The notes: generated from the sequence alone by a model not told the origin. A DNA stretch of 64,000 bases from Mesorhizobium_K sp040049215 (GCF_040049215.1 NZ_JBDZDN010000004.1:62001-126000); one strand, 5' to 3'. Shown: positions 1 to 8,392, counted from the first letter of the stretch. Program-made: numbers and translations.

Positions 1-1
1 C

Positions 2-193
2 GGCTTCGCGCTCGCCATGGGCGATGAGTTCGGCGCGCCGCTTGATCTCGCCACACGCGTCAACGCCATCTTTCAGGAGGGCAAGGCGGCGTACGGCGGC
101 GGAGCCTGGTCGACCATGATCGTCAAGCTGCTGGAGGATGCGACCGGAACGGACCTGCGCGCGCCCGGCTTTCCGGCCAAGCTGGAAGCATGA
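2..193 (+). CDS. 3-hydroxyisobutyrate dehydrogenase family, C-terminal end (partial)
   Basis: The window opens inside an open frame that runs to TGA at 191-193 and encodes 63 residues. The tail contains GFALAMGDEFGAPLDL, then GGGAWSTMIVKLLEDATG, which matches the C-terminal helical domain of beta-hydroxyacid dehydrogenases (3-hydroxyisobutyrate or L-threonate dehydrogenase type). These are NAD(P)-dependent cytosolic enzymes. The N-terminal Rossmann fold and catalytic lysine lie outside the window, so the substrate cannot be assigned. The next gene lies on the opposite strand and converges with it. Confidence 0.7.
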   Translation, partial: GFALAMGDEFGAPLDLATRVNAIFQEGKAAYGGGAWSTMIVKLLEDATGTDLRAPGFPAKLEA

Positions 194-254
194 GAATATC
201 ATTCAAATCAACAGCGTAAGCCGGCAATCGGAATCAAACTCACAATCACTTGAT

Positions 255-1181
255 TCAATCCCTGAGCATGATCGCCCCCGGCAGAATCTCGAACGTCGCC
301 GGTATTCGTCCCGGCGATTCGCCATCGGCCTCCACCAGCAGGTCGGCGTTGCCGAGGGGTTCCACTGTGACCCTTTTGCCGCGCAGGATAGTGATCGCGT
401 GGTGGTTACGGTGCCGGCCGCCGTAGAGCAGCCTCATGTCCCGGACCAGCCCCAGCTTGCCGGCCGCGCGCAGTATGACGATGTCGAACTGTCCATCGTC
501 GAGTTCCGCGTCCGGCGCGACCATCATACCGCCGCCGAAGAAACGCCCGTTCGCCGCCGCGACCAGCCCGACACTCGCCTCGATCGGCTCGCCGTTGTCG
601 ACGGTGATCCGCACAGTCTGGAAGCGGTAGCGGATGAACTCGGCCACCGTGCGCCAGTAGAACAGCGCCTTCGCCGAAACGCGTCCCTTCCGCTCGTCCG
701 CGTTGACCGCACGCGCGACGGCGCCCGAGACGCCAAGGCTTGCGATGTTGATGAAATGGCGGCTGGCCAGTGCGCCGTGATCGTCGATGTAGGAAACCCT
801 GCCCGCATCGATCGCCCGCCCTTTCGAGGCTGCCATGCGGCGGATGGTGGTCGCGAAATTGCCTTCCAGGCCGACCCCTCTGGCGAAGTCCGCGCCCGTG
901 CCGCAGGGCAATATGCCGAGCGCGGCCCTGTTCCCCTCGGCGGCTCCCTTTATCAGGCCGTCGGCGACCTCGCTCAGCGTCCCGTCGCCGCCCGCCGCGA
1001 TCACCAGCCCGCAGCCATTGGCGGCGAGGTCCATCGCCAGCGTCGAGCCGTCGCCTGCGGCTTGTGTCTCGCGCAGGTCGAAATCGCCGAATGCGGCCTT
1101 CAGCGCCACACCGATATCCAGCCAGTGGCGCTTCAGCCTGCCGCCGCCAGCGACCGGATTCAAGATCACGCCCACCTTCAT
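255..1181 (-). CDS. Diacylglycerol kinase family / YegS-like lipid kinase
   Basis: A 308-residue protein with the diacylglycerol kinase catalytic fold. It starts MKVGVILNPVAGGG and carries the nucleotide-binding GGDGTLSEVADG motif near residue 65, followed by a GTGADFARG stretch. The family phosphorylates a lipid (diacylglycerol, phosphatidylglycerol or sphingoid base) at the inner membrane; which one is not readable here. The frame is open further upstream, but the ATG at 1181 is chosen because GGGGGAGGA sits 6 bases before it and the conserved domain begins at once. It is downstream of the CapA-like gene on the same strand but 554 bases away, so probably a separate transcript. Confidence 0.85.
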   Translation of the reverse strand: MKVGVILNPVAGGGRLKRHWLDIGVALKAAFGDFDLRETQAAGDGSTLAMDLAANGCGLVIAAGGDGTLSEVADGLIKGAAEGNRAALGILPCGTGADFARGVGLEGNFATTIRRMAASKGRAIDAGRVSYIDDHGALASRHFINIASLGVSGAVARAVNADERKGRVSAKALFYWRTVAEFIRYRFQTVRITVDNGEPIEASVGLVAAANGRFFGGGMMVAPDAELDDGQFDIVILRAAGKLGLVRDMRLLYGGRHRNHHAITILRGKRVTVEPLGNADLLVEADGESPGRIPATFEILPGAIMLRD

Positions 1182-1735
1182 CGCTGTCCTCCCCCGGGCA
1201 CCCTGTTGCAGTTTCGCGTCGGCGGCAAGCGGTCGTGTTTTTAGTCGGCTGGTCCCCGTTAATCCCGTTTTCCACAGGCTGGCGGCTATTCCCTCCACCC
1301 CTTCGCGGGCCTAAGGTCAGGTCATCTCAGGCCCGACACCGAAACAGCGCCGCAAGGCGAAGCGGAAGTGAAGGGAACCACCTGGGGAACCCCGAGACCG
1401 GGGCGGGAAGGCGGCGGGCTTGCTCGCGCGCGCCAGTCGACGGACGGGGGACCGCGGGAAGCGTGCAAACGCCACGGCGGACCGATGCTGCCATGAAAGG
1501 CCGGGAAAGACTTTCGATGGCACGTCAGCGGACCCTTCGGGAGAAGCAGGCGTAGGTCCGGCAGATGCGAAGCCTTCGGGAAGCGCTTTGTCGAGACCGT
1601 CACGACAAAGACCGGCGCGGCCTGCTGCTTTCGGGCGGCGCGCAAGCGCAAGGTTCTGGTCTGACAGGGAGGCGCTGGGAGAAATCCCGGCGCCTACTCT
1701 GTCTGAGCGTCGCTCGCCTCGATCCTGCGGGCCCT
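1182..1735. other. Gene-free structured interval (554 bp)
   Basis: No convincing coding sequence on either strand: the open frames here lack ribosome sites and recognisable domains. The stretch is very GC-rich and holds several strong hairpins, notably an 8-bp perfect stem at 1586-1610 (CTTTGTCG / CGACAAAG) and an 11-bp stem with a GAAA tetraloop at 1670-1695. I looked for RNase P RNA, SRP RNA and tmRNA signatures and did not find them. It could hold an unrecognised structured RNA or only leader and terminator sequence of the flanking minus-strand genes. Confidence 0.4.
1670..1695. terminator. Stem-loop with GAAA tetraloop
   Basis: AGGCGCTGGGA and TCCCGGCGCCT form an 11-bp stem with one G-U wobble, closed by GAAA. 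It lies 40 bases past the stop of the minus-strand CapA-like gene. There is no T tract on either side, so it may be an RNA-stabilising hairpin or part of a structured RNA rather than an intrinsic terminator. Confidence 0.4.
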
Positions 1736-2767
1736 TCAGCCTTTGAACACCACGCCCAGCCGCGCCCTGGCATTCTCCGCGGCGCGGCCCTTAGCCGCCT
1801 CGATGGGCAGCAGCCTCTCGTGTCGCCCGTGGCTCTCCCGCGCGAACGGCACGACCCGATACGCCGCGAGTTCGCCTCGCGTCCCCTCGTCCGCGCTGAC
1901 CTCGATCGACAGGATCGCGCCGAGCCGCAAGGGCCAAGGCTGGCGCGGCAGCACGGTGCCGAGAAAATCGCCGAGTCCGTAGGCGACCAGCGTCCGCCCG
2001 ATCGCTTCGACCGGTTGGATGACATGGGCATGACCCCCGACGATCAGCCCAAACCCCTTCCTGGCAAGTTTGCTGGCGAGCGCGCGGGTTAGTGCTTGTG
2101 GAAAATGTCGGAACTCGAAGTCCCAGTGCGGTACGGCGCACAACAGATCGGCAGCGTTCGCGTTCTTGCGCCACCCGCCGATGCCATCCGCCATCGTCAC
2201 GCGCCCGGCGAACTCAGCCTTGCCGGCATTGCGCCATTGCGTGAAGGCGAGCAGGCCGATCGTCAGCGGCCCGGCCTTGACGTTTCGCACCAGACCATCG
2301 GCGGCCGTGCCAATCGTCCTGATGCCGCGCGCTTTCAACACGGACAACGTCTCGTCGAAACCCGACGCGCCCTGGTCGAGCGCATGGTTGTTCGCAAGCG
2401 ACAGCACCAGCTGCGCTGGCTCGATCCCGGCTACGGCCAGCACCCGGTCGAGGAATGTGGGCGTCATCGCGTGGCGGGTCCCAAGCCTCGTCGCCAGTGG
2501 AAACACCGGGCGCTCGACCACAGGACTCTCGCAATTGGCAATGACCAGATCCGCCCCGGCTATGACCCCCCTCAGCGCAGGGTCAATCTCCGGCGGCTCG
2601 CGATTCGCCACCGCCGAGATGTCCCCGAGGAAAACCAGCCTCGCGACGGCGGCAGGTTGTCGCCATCGCTGCTCCATCGGCCCGAAATCGACGGGGGCTC
2701 CTGCCAGTGACGGCGTGAGCAACCGCGGCAGCCAAGAAAGCTTGTAGGACAGCGGAAAATTCGACAC
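1736..2767 (-). CDS. CapA family metallophosphatase-like protein
   Basis: A 343-residue protein of the CapA/PgsA (PGA_cap) family, which has a calcineurin-like metallophosphoesterase fold and includes poly-gamma-glutamate capsule proteins. Visible motifs are FLGDIS near residue 47, ANCESPVV, SLANNHALDQG and GGHAHVIQP, which carry the expected Asp, Asn and His metal ligands. The start is a GTG at 2767. No pgsBC-type capsule genes are nearby, so a role in capsule synthesis is not supported; many rhizobial CapA-like proteins stand alone. No clear signal peptide. Confidence 0.85.
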   Translation of the reverse strand: MSNFPLSYKLSWLPRLLTPSLAGAPVDFGPMEQRWRQPAAVARLVFLGDISAVANREPPEIDPALRGVIAGADLVIANCESPVVERPVFPLATRLGTRHAMTPTFLDRVLAVAGIEPAQLVLSLANNHALDQGASGFDETLSVLKARGIRTIGTAADGLVRNVKAGPLTIGLLAFTQWRNAGKAEFAGRVTMADGIGGWRKNANAADLLCAVPHWDFEFRHFPQALTRALASKLARKGFGLIVGGHAHVIQPVEAIGRTLVAYGLGDFLGTVLPRQPWPLRLGAILSIEVSADEGTRGELAAYRVVPFARESHGRHERLLPIEAAKGRAAENARARLGVVFKG

Positions 2768-2917
2768 GGCCGACCTGACCTGTTTCGTTTCCGCTTGGCA
2801 AGGCGGACCTCACGACCGTCCGCCTCCTGACACCCTCCTGTCAGCATGCCATCTGGGCGTCCTGCTGCCGCGCAACCGGCACTTCCCATTCCGCCTGACT
2901 CGCCCCATATTCGGGTC

Positions 2918-5900
2918 ATGGCCAAAACTCCCGAAAAGAATTCGCCGGCGGCGGACGGCTCGATGCCCTATCGCAAGCGCGGCAATCCGATGACGGATTA
3001 TCTCGACGCCTCCGAGCCGCTGGAGCGCAAGGGGTTTGGCGAGGCGCCGCAGGCGGAGTTTTCCGGCACGCCCTTCGCTGGCTCGATCTCCGACTGGGCC
3101 GAGCAGATCGAGAAGGAAGCCGAAAAGCAATCGAAGCCCAAGCCGTCAAAAAAGATCCCCGAGCGCTCATCCGCGCCGACCAGGACCGCGCGCGGCACCT
3201 CGATGGGCGGCGCGGCGACGGCCAAGGAACGCGCCGCCGCAGGCCTCAACCCGGTGGCCGGCCTCGACATCTCGCTCGAAGATGTCGGTTCGTTGGACAA
3301 TTCCGGCGTCACCGCCACGGTCGCCGCGCTTTCCGCGCTGATCGAGAGCGGCAATCCGCTGCACAAGAACGGCGAGTTGTGGGTGCCGCACCGCCCGGCC
3401 CGCCCGGAAAAGTCCGAAGGCGGCGTCGCCATCAAGATGGTGTCGGACTTCGAGCCGGCCGGCGACCAGCCGCAGGCGATCAAGGACCTCGTCTCCGGCA
3501 TATCTGAGAACGACCGTACCCAGGTGCTGCTCGGCGTCACCGGCTCCGGCAAGACCTTCACCATGGCCAAGGTTATCGAGGAGACGCAGCGCCCTGCGCT
3601 GATTCTCGCGCCCAACAAGACGCTCGCTGCCCAGCTCTATTCCGAGTTCAAGAAATTCTTCCCGGAAAACGCGGTCGAGTATTTCGTCTCCTATTACGAC
3701 TACTACCAGCCCGAGGCCTACGTTCCGCGCACCGACACTTTCATCGAGAAGGAGTCGTCGATCAACGAACAGATCGACCGCATGCGCCACTCGGCGACGC
3801 GTTCGCTGCTGGAGCGCGACGACGTCATCATCGTGGCGTCGGTCTCCTGCATCTACGGTATCGGCTCGGTCGAGACCTATACGGCGATGACCTTCCAGAT
3901 GCAGGTCGGCGACCGGCTTGACCAGCGTGCTCTGCTCGCCGACCTCGTGGCGCAGCAATACAAGCGCCAGGACATCAATTTCGTGCGCGGTTCCTTCCGC
4001 GTGCGCGGCGACACGATCGAGATTTTTCCTGCCCACCTTGAGGATTCCGCCTGGCGCATCTCGATGTTCGGCGACGAGATCGAGAGCATCACCGAGTTCG
4101 ATCCGCTCACCGGCCAGAAGACGGGCGACCTCAAGTCGGTCAAGATCTACGCCAACTCGCACTATGTCACGCCGCGCCCGACGCTGAACCAGGCCATCAA
4201 GTCGATCAAGGAAGAGCTACAGCACCGCCTGCAAGAGCTTGAAAAGGCTGGACGTCTCCTGGAAGCCCAGCGGCTGGAGCAGCGCACGCGTTTCGACCTG
4301 GAGATGCTGGAGGCTACCGGCTCCTGCGCCGGCATCGAGAACTATTCGCGCTATCTCACCGGCCGCCGCCCCGGCGACCCGCCGCCGACGCTGTTCGAAT
4401 ACATCCCCGATAACGCGCTGGTCTTCGTTGACGAAAGCCACGTCACCATCCCGCAGATCGGTGGCATGTACCGCGGCGACTTCCGCCGTAAGGCGACGCT
4501 GGCCGAATACGGCTTCCGCCTGCCTTCCTGCATGGACAACCGTCCGCTGCGCTTCGAGGAGTGGGACGCAATGCGCCCGCTTTCGGTCGCCGTGTCGGCA
4601 ACGCCCGGCGGCTGGGAAATGGAGCAGGCCGGCGGCGTCTTCGCAGAGCAGGTGATCCGCCCGACCGGCCTGATCGACCCACCGGTCGAGGTGCGCCCGG
4701 CCAAGACGCAGGTTGACGACGTGGTCGGCGAGATCCGCGCCACGACCAAGGCCGGCTACCGCACGCTGGTCACCGTGCTGACCAAGCGCATGGCCGAGGA
4801 TCTCACCGAATACCTCCACGAAAACGGCGTGCGCGTGCGCTATATGCATTCCGACATCGAGACGCTGGAGCGCATCGAGATCCTGCGAGACCTGCGCCTT
4901 GGCGCCTTCGACGTCCTGGTCGGCATCAACCTGCTGCGCGAGGGCCTCGACATTCCCGAGTGCGGTTTCGTCGCCATCCTCGATGCCGACAAGGAAGGTT
5001 TTTTGCGCTCCGAGACCTCGCTCATCCAGACGATCGGCCGCGCCGCCCGCAATGTCGACGGCAAGGTCGTCCTCTATGCCGACCACATCACCGGCTCGAT
5101 GGAGCGGGCGATGGCCGAGACCAATCGCCGCCGCGAAAAGCAGCTTGCCTGGAACGAAGCGAACGGCATCACCCCGGAAAGCGTCAAGTCGCGCATCTCC
5201 GACATTCTCGACTCGGTCTATGAGAAGGACCACGTCCGCCCCGATATTTCCGACTTCGCCGCCGACGGCAACATGGTCGGCAACAACCTCAAGGCGCATC
5301 TCGAATATCTGCAGAAGAAGATGCGCGATGCCGCCACCGACCTCAACTTCGAGGAGGCCGCCCGCCTGCGCGACGAGATCAAGCGGCTGACCGAAATGGA
5401 GCTGCTGGTCTCGGACGATCCGCTGGCGCGCGACGTTGAGGCGCAGAGCCCTTCCAGCGGTCGCGAAAAGGGCAAGCACAACAAGGGCGTGGCCAAGCAT
5501 CGCACCGTCGAGGAACGCGAGCGTTTCCGCCAGATGGATGCGGCCCGCGACGCCGAAGCCGCGGCGAAGGCCGCCCGGCCGAACCTCTTCCGCAAACCTG
5601 ATCTCGACGAGATGGGCGCCGACGGCGCAACGCCCGCCAAGAAACCGCTCTTCGCCAAGCCGTCGATCGACGACATGGGACCGGGCACGGACTCCGTGAC
5701 GCCGGCCGGTGCGGTGTCGCGGTCGCTGTTCAGGAAGCAGACCGCGGCTGAAGCCCACGGCTCCGACTTCGGTCTACCCGACGACGCGCCAAAACTGTTT
5801 CGCAAGAACTCGCTCGACGAGATGACCGTGCGCCGCACCGAAAAGCCGGTGGAAGGAAAAGTGCCGGCCAAGCCACAGCCGATCTCCCCCCTTGTGGGGG

Positions 5901-6061
5901 AGATCGCCGGCAGGCCAGAGAAGGCCGCGAAAAATCGCGACTCTTCGGACGACGCGAAACCGCTCGTACGGGCTCGCGCAGGTGTCGGCTCCTACGAAGA
6001 GTCGCGTGACACCGGCAGCCAGAAGAAGCGCACTGGCAAGACCGGCCGTCCGGGCCGGTAA
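2918..6061 (+). CDS. uvrB: Excinuclease ABC subunit B (UvrB), with long N- and C-terminal extensions
   Basis: The damage-verifying helicase of nucleotide excision repair, working with UvrA and UvrC. It has Walker A GVTGSGKT near residue 206, the beta-hairpin region with YYDYYQPEAYVPRTDTF, the DESH box near 504, helicase motifs ending QTIGRAARN, and a UVR domain at about 788-828 that binds UvrC. At 1047 residues it is some 370 longer than the usual ~670: about 170 residues precede the conserved core and about 220 follow the UVR domain. The tail holds three LFxKxxxDxM repeats (5585-5830) and a palindromic element (5881-5905). The ATG at 2918 is chosen over one 72 bases upstream because MAKTPEKN is a more plausible N-terminus. 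Confidence 0.96.
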   Translation: MAKTPEKNSPAADGSMPYRKRGNPMTDYLDASEPLERKGFGEAPQAEFSGTPFAGSISDWAEQIEKEAEKQSKPKPSKKIPERSSAPTRTARGTSMGGAATAKERAAAGLNPVAGLDISLEDVGSLDNSGVTATVAALSALIESGNPLHKNGELWVPHRPARPEKSEGGVAIKMVSDFEPAGDQPQAIKDLVSGISENDRTQVLLGVTGSGKTFTMAKVIEETQRPALILAPNKTLAAQLYSEFKKFFPENAVEYFVSYYDYYQPEAYVPRTDTFIEKESSINEQIDRMRHSATRSLLERDDVIIVASVSCIYGIGSVETYTAMTFQMQVGDRLDQRALLADLVAQQYKRQDINFVRGSFRVRGDTIEIFPAHLEDSAWRISMFGDEIESITEFDPLTGQKTGDLKSVKIYANSHYVTPRPTLNQAIKSIKEELQHRLQELEKAGRLLEAQRLEQRTRFDLEMLEATGSCAGIENYSRYLTGRRPGDPPPTLFEYIPDNALVFVDESHVTIPQIGGMYRGDFRRKATLAEYGFRLPSCMDNRPLRFEEWDAMRPLSVAVSATPGGWEMEQAGGVFAEQVIRPTGLIDPPVEVRPAKTQVDDVVGEIRATTKAGYRTLVTVLTKRMAEDLTEYLHENGVRVRYMHSDIETLERIEILRDLRLGAFDVLVGINLLREGLDIPECGFVAILDADKEGFLRSETSLIQTIGRAARNVDGKVVLYADHITGSMERAMAETNRRREKQLAWNEANGITPESVKSRISDILDSVYEKDHVRPDISDFAADGNMVGNNLKAHLEYLQKKMRDAATDLNFEEAARLRDEIKRLTEMELLVSDDPLARDVEAQSPSSGREKGKHNKGVAKHRTVEERERFRQMDAARDAEAAAKAARPNLFRKPDLDEMGADGATPAKKPLFAKPSIDDMGPGTDSVTPAGAVSRSLFRKQTAAEAHGSDFGLPDDAPKLFRKNSLDEMTVRRTEKPVEGKVPAKPQPISPLVGEIAGRPEKAAKNRDSSDDAKPLVRARAGVGSYEESRDTGSQKKRTGKTGRPGR
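5881..5905. repeat. Perfect palindromic repeat inside uvrB
   Basis: GATCTCCCCC, a CTTGT loop, then GGGGGAGATC: 10-bp perfect arms in the coding sequence of the UvrB tail, read as ISPLVGEI. From memory this matches the core of a short palindromic repeat scattered in high copy through Mesorhizobium and related genomes, usually between genes. A second perfect 12-bp inverted repeat (5936-5947 with 5995-6006) follows 31 bases later, so the inserted unit may be longer. Confidence 0.75.
5936..6006. repeat. 12-bp perfect inverted repeat in the uvrB 3' end
   Basis: CGCGACTCTTCG at 5936-5947 is the exact reverse complement of CGAAGAGTCGCG at 5995-6006, with 47 bases between. It lies just after the palindrome at 5881-5905 and 55 bases before the uvrB stop. 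It may be the outer part of the same inserted element or an mRNA structure near the end of the gene. Confidence 0.6.
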
Positions 6062-6067
6062 CCCGAC

Positions 6068-6805
6068 GTGCCGTCGGCCAAACGGCCTTCCGGGCCCGGA
6101 GTAAGCATCAACCGCGCGCTGTCGAAGCTCGGTTTCTGCTCGCGTACCCAGGCCGATGCACTGATCGCCGAGGGACGCGTGTCGGTCGGCGGCAAGGTGA
6201 TCCGCGACGCGTCGCTGCGCGTCGACCCCGATCGCGACCACATCGCGGTCGACGGCAAGCGGGTGATCGGCGAACGCAAGGTCTATCTGATGGTCAACAA
6301 GCCGCGCGGGTTGGTCACAACCCGCGACGACCCCCAGAACCGCAGCACGGTTTACGGCTGTCTGGACGGCCTCGACGTGCCCTTCGTGTCGCCGGTCGGC
6401 CGGCTGGACAAGGCGAGCGAGGGCCTGCTGCTGATGACCAACGACACGCAATGGGCGTCACGGCTGCTCGATCCTGTCTCGGGCGTTGACAAGCTCTATC
6501 ACGTGCAGATCGGTGCCGTGCCCGACGATGCGATGCTGGCGAGGCTGCGCGTCGGCGCGGCGGTTGGCGGCGAAACGCTGAAAGCGCGATCCATCGAAAC
6601 TCTCCGCGCCGGCCAACGCAATACATGGCTCGCGGTCGTTCTCGACGAAGGACGCAACCGCCATATCCGCCGCCTGCTCGAAGCCCATGATGTCGAGGTG
6701 CTGCGCCTGATCCGCGTCGCCATCGGCAGATTGGAACTCGGCGACCTCGCCAAGGGTAAGGCGCGGCACCTGACAGCGGAAGAACTGGCGCTTTTGTCAG
6801 GCTAA
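6068..6805 (+). CDS. Pseudouridine synthase, RsuA/RluB/RluE family
   Basis: A 245-residue enzyme that isomerises uridine to pseudouridine in ribosomal RNA. An S4 RNA-binding domain (ALSKLGFCSRTQADALI) fills about residues 15-60, and the catalytic-Asp motif is VGRLDKASEGLLLMTND near 118. GRNRHIRRLLEA is the usual later family motif. The start is a GTG 6 bases after the uvrB stop, so it is probably co-transcribed with uvrB. The length fits this family; which rRNA position it modifies cannot be read from sequence alone. Confidence 0.88.
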   Translation: MPSAKRPSGPGVSINRALSKLGFCSRTQADALIAEGRVSVGGKVIRDASLRVDPDRDHIAVDGKRVIGERKVYLMVNKPRGLVTTRDDPQNRSTVYGCLDGLDVPFVSPVGRLDKASEGLLLMTNDTQWASRLLDPVSGVDKLYHVQIGAVPDDAMLARLRVGAAVGGETLKARSIETLRAGQRNTWLAVVLDEGRNRHIRRLLEAHDVEVLRLIRVAIGRLELGDLAKGKARHLTAEELALLSG

Positions 6806-6873
6806 AATGCAGCTCCGTGTCGCAACGATGCCCGCTCGTTCGTCATTTGGGTATTCAACACGGGAGAAACATC

Positions 6874-7227
6874 ATGACCTATGTCGACGGTTTCCTGCTC
6901 GCGGTGCCCAAGGCCCGGCTCAGCGAATACAAGGACTTGGCGCGCAAGGCGAGCAAGGTCTGGATGGAGCATGGTGCTCTGAGCTATGTCGAAGCAACCG
7001 GCGACGATGTGCCTTATGGCGAGCTGACGTCCTTCCCGCGCGCCGTGCAGGCCAAGGATGACGAGGTCGTCATCTTTGCCTGGGTTACCTACAAGTCCCG
7101 TTCGGAACGCGACCGCATCACGAAGCTCGTCATGGGGGACCCGCGCTTGCAGGGCGACATGGACAAAATGCCCTTCGACGGGAAGCGCATGATCTTCGGC
7201 GGCTTCGAAGCTTTCGTCGAGGCTTAG
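6874..7227 (+). CDS. DUF1428 family protein
   Basis: A 117-residue cytosolic protein matching DUF1428: MTYVDGFLLAVPK at the N-terminus, WMEHGALSYVEATGDD in the middle and FDGKRMIFGGFEAFVEA at the end. The fold is a ferredoxin-like dimeric alpha/beta barrel related to stress-responsive small proteins; no activity is established. The ATG at 6874 follows CGGGAGAAACATC and replaces an upstream in-frame ATG that lacks a good ribosome site. A 68-base gap separates it from the pseudouridine synthase. Confidence 0.85.
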   Translation: MTYVDGFLLAVPKARLSEYKDLARKASKVWMEHGALSYVEATGDDVPYGELTSFPRAVQAKDDEVVIFAWVTYKSRSERDRITKLVMGDPRLQGDMDKMPFDGKRMIFGGFEAFVEA

Positions 7228-7338
7228 ACGCGACACGAGCCTACTTGGCCGCAGAAAATTAACCACCGAATCCGGTTCGGCGGGCGCATGCGTGGCTGGA
7301 CGCTATATATCTGCGAAACCACGAAGTCCGGAAATCCA

Positions 7339-7593
7339 ATGCGCCCGCAATCCATTGCCCTCGCCCTTGCCATCTCGCTTGCAGCCTCCGGTGCCTCAGC
7401 CGGCAGCGGCCTGCCGCCAGCATCGAGTAAGCCTGACCCGGCCGCCGAATTCGAGCGCAGTAACGAGCGAAGGAAGCCGAGCGATTGCCACCGGGACGTG
7501 CGCAGGCATCGCATCGGCGGCGTTTTGGTCCTGCACCGCCATGTAGGCGACCGCTGCAAGATCCGCGTGGTCAGGGAAATGAACAGCTTCTAG
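7339..7593 (+). CDS. Small secreted protein with one CHxDVRRH repeat
   Basis: An 84-residue protein. Residues 1-22 are a clear Sec signal peptide (IALALAISLAASGASA). The mature part holds one copy of a conserved unit: DCHRDVRRH, about 7 residues, then HRHVGDRCKIRV (residues 49-77). The same unit occurs twice in the protein at 8960-9382, so the two are paralogues. The unit has two cysteines and four or more histidines, which suggests a disulfide and possible metal binding, but this is inference. I know of no named function for it. A strong hairpin follows the stop. Confidence 0.75.
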   Translation: MRPQSIALALAISLAASGASAGSGLPPASSKPDPAAEFERSNERRKPSDCHRDVRRHRIGGVLVLHRHVGDRCKIRVVREMNSF

Positions 7594-7594
7594 G

Positions 7595-7629
7595 CGATAT
7601 GCCCGACGGCGACTCCGCCGGGCATATCG
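7595..7629. terminator. Hairpin between convergent genes
   Basis: CGATATGCCCG at 7595-7605 pairs perfectly with CGGGCATATCG at 7619-7629. It sits 1 base past the stop of the small secreted protein and 12 bases before the end of the convergent Kazal-type gene, so it could terminate both. There is no long T tract. Confidence 0.65.
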
Positions 7630-7640
7630 TGGTCCGCTGC

Positions 7641-8045
7641 TCAGCACTCTCCGTTGCCGACCACCCGCCAGCCGGCAGCGTCCGCCTCGCAAGCGTTACC
7701 GAAGGTACGCAAGCGGCCGTCCCGCCGTGCGCAGACCGGCCGATATTCCCTGGTGCAGAAACGCGGCTCGTCGCCGCCACCACCCCCGCCACCGTCCGTG
7801 CGGCATTCACCACGGCGGATGACCTGGTAGCCGGCGCGGTCGGCGAGACAGGCGTTGGAGAAGGTGCGCCGCTCGCCATAGCGGCGGGCGCAGACCGGTT
7901 CGTATTCCCTGGTGCAATATCCCGGTCCCGGTCCTGGTCCTGGCCAAGGTCCTGGCCCAGGCTCTTCGACGACGGTGCAGGCCGTGAGCACGACCAGACC
8001 AGCAAGCGCACCGGCAAGTCCGCGCAGAAAGGTAGCAAAGCGCAT
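7641..8045 (-). CDS. Lipoprotein with two Kazal-type inhibitor-like domains
   Basis: A 134-residue protein. It has a signal sequence with a lipobox (LTAC, Cys23), a Pro/Gly linker, then two copies of a small cysteine-rich domain at about 44-81 and 97-134 joined by a glycine-rich spacer. Each copy has four cysteines with identical spacing (C-x7-C-x13-C-x14-C) and the Kazal signature EYxPVCA...TFxNAC. Kazal domains inhibit serine proteases; eukaryotic ones have six cysteines and this short form is the usual bacterial variant. It probably sits in the membrane facing the periplasm or outside. CAGGAGGAGAACC precedes the ATG. The target protease is unknown. Confidence 0.85.
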   Translation of the reverse strand: MRFATFLRGLAGALAGLVVLTACTVVEEPGPGPWPGPGPGPGYCTREYEPVCARRYGERRTFSNACLADRAGYQVIRRGECRTDGGGGGGGDEPRFCTREYRPVCARRDGRLRTFGNACEADAAGWRVVGNGEC

Positions 8046-8392
8046 CGAAAGGTTCTCCTCCTGTAACTTGCCCCTGCAGCCGATCCTTCACGCGGCGCCG
8101 CCTGATTGCAACCCTGGCGACGGATCGGACATCGAAACGAAGGCATTCGCCCTCCGCAGCGACCGCCAGACCCTCAACCCGCGCCTGTCGTCATTGCCAA
8201 CGTCCTGCGCGCGCCGTCCGGCAGACGGAGTTCGCGTCCGACACCGGAATACCGACGCAGACAGGAATGAAGTCGAAGCAAAACGTTGCATAAAGCGCAT
8301 CGCCAGCGCCCTCGATCCTGCGATCGTTCGGTCCCGGGAGCATGGGGATTCCGAAATGACGGAAGTTCGGCGCCGCCGGCTGCCCCCTCATC
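8046..8392. other. Intergenic stretch upstream of the Kazal gene and cspA
   Basis: No supported gene. The stretch separates the divergent Kazal-type lipoprotein gene and the first cold-shock gene and must hold the Kazal gene promoter. Short open frames here lack ribosome sites and familiar sequence. Confidence 0.5.

Noticed and set aside
138..1244. Long plus-strand open frame opposite the lipid kinase
   Set aside because: It is antisense to a clear diacylglycerol-kinase-family gene, lacks any domain and has the Arg/Ala-rich composition typical of GC-rich shadows.
1299..1735. Possible RNase P RNA, SRP RNA or tmRNA
   Set aside because: The invariant RNase P boxes, the SRP GGAAGCAGCC-type tetraloop region and a tmRNA tag frame with a CCA end could not be found on either strand.
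4217..5758. 513-codon minus-strand frame opposite uvrB
   Set aside because: It mirrors uvrB, has no recognisable domain or ribosome site and reflects third-position GC bias.
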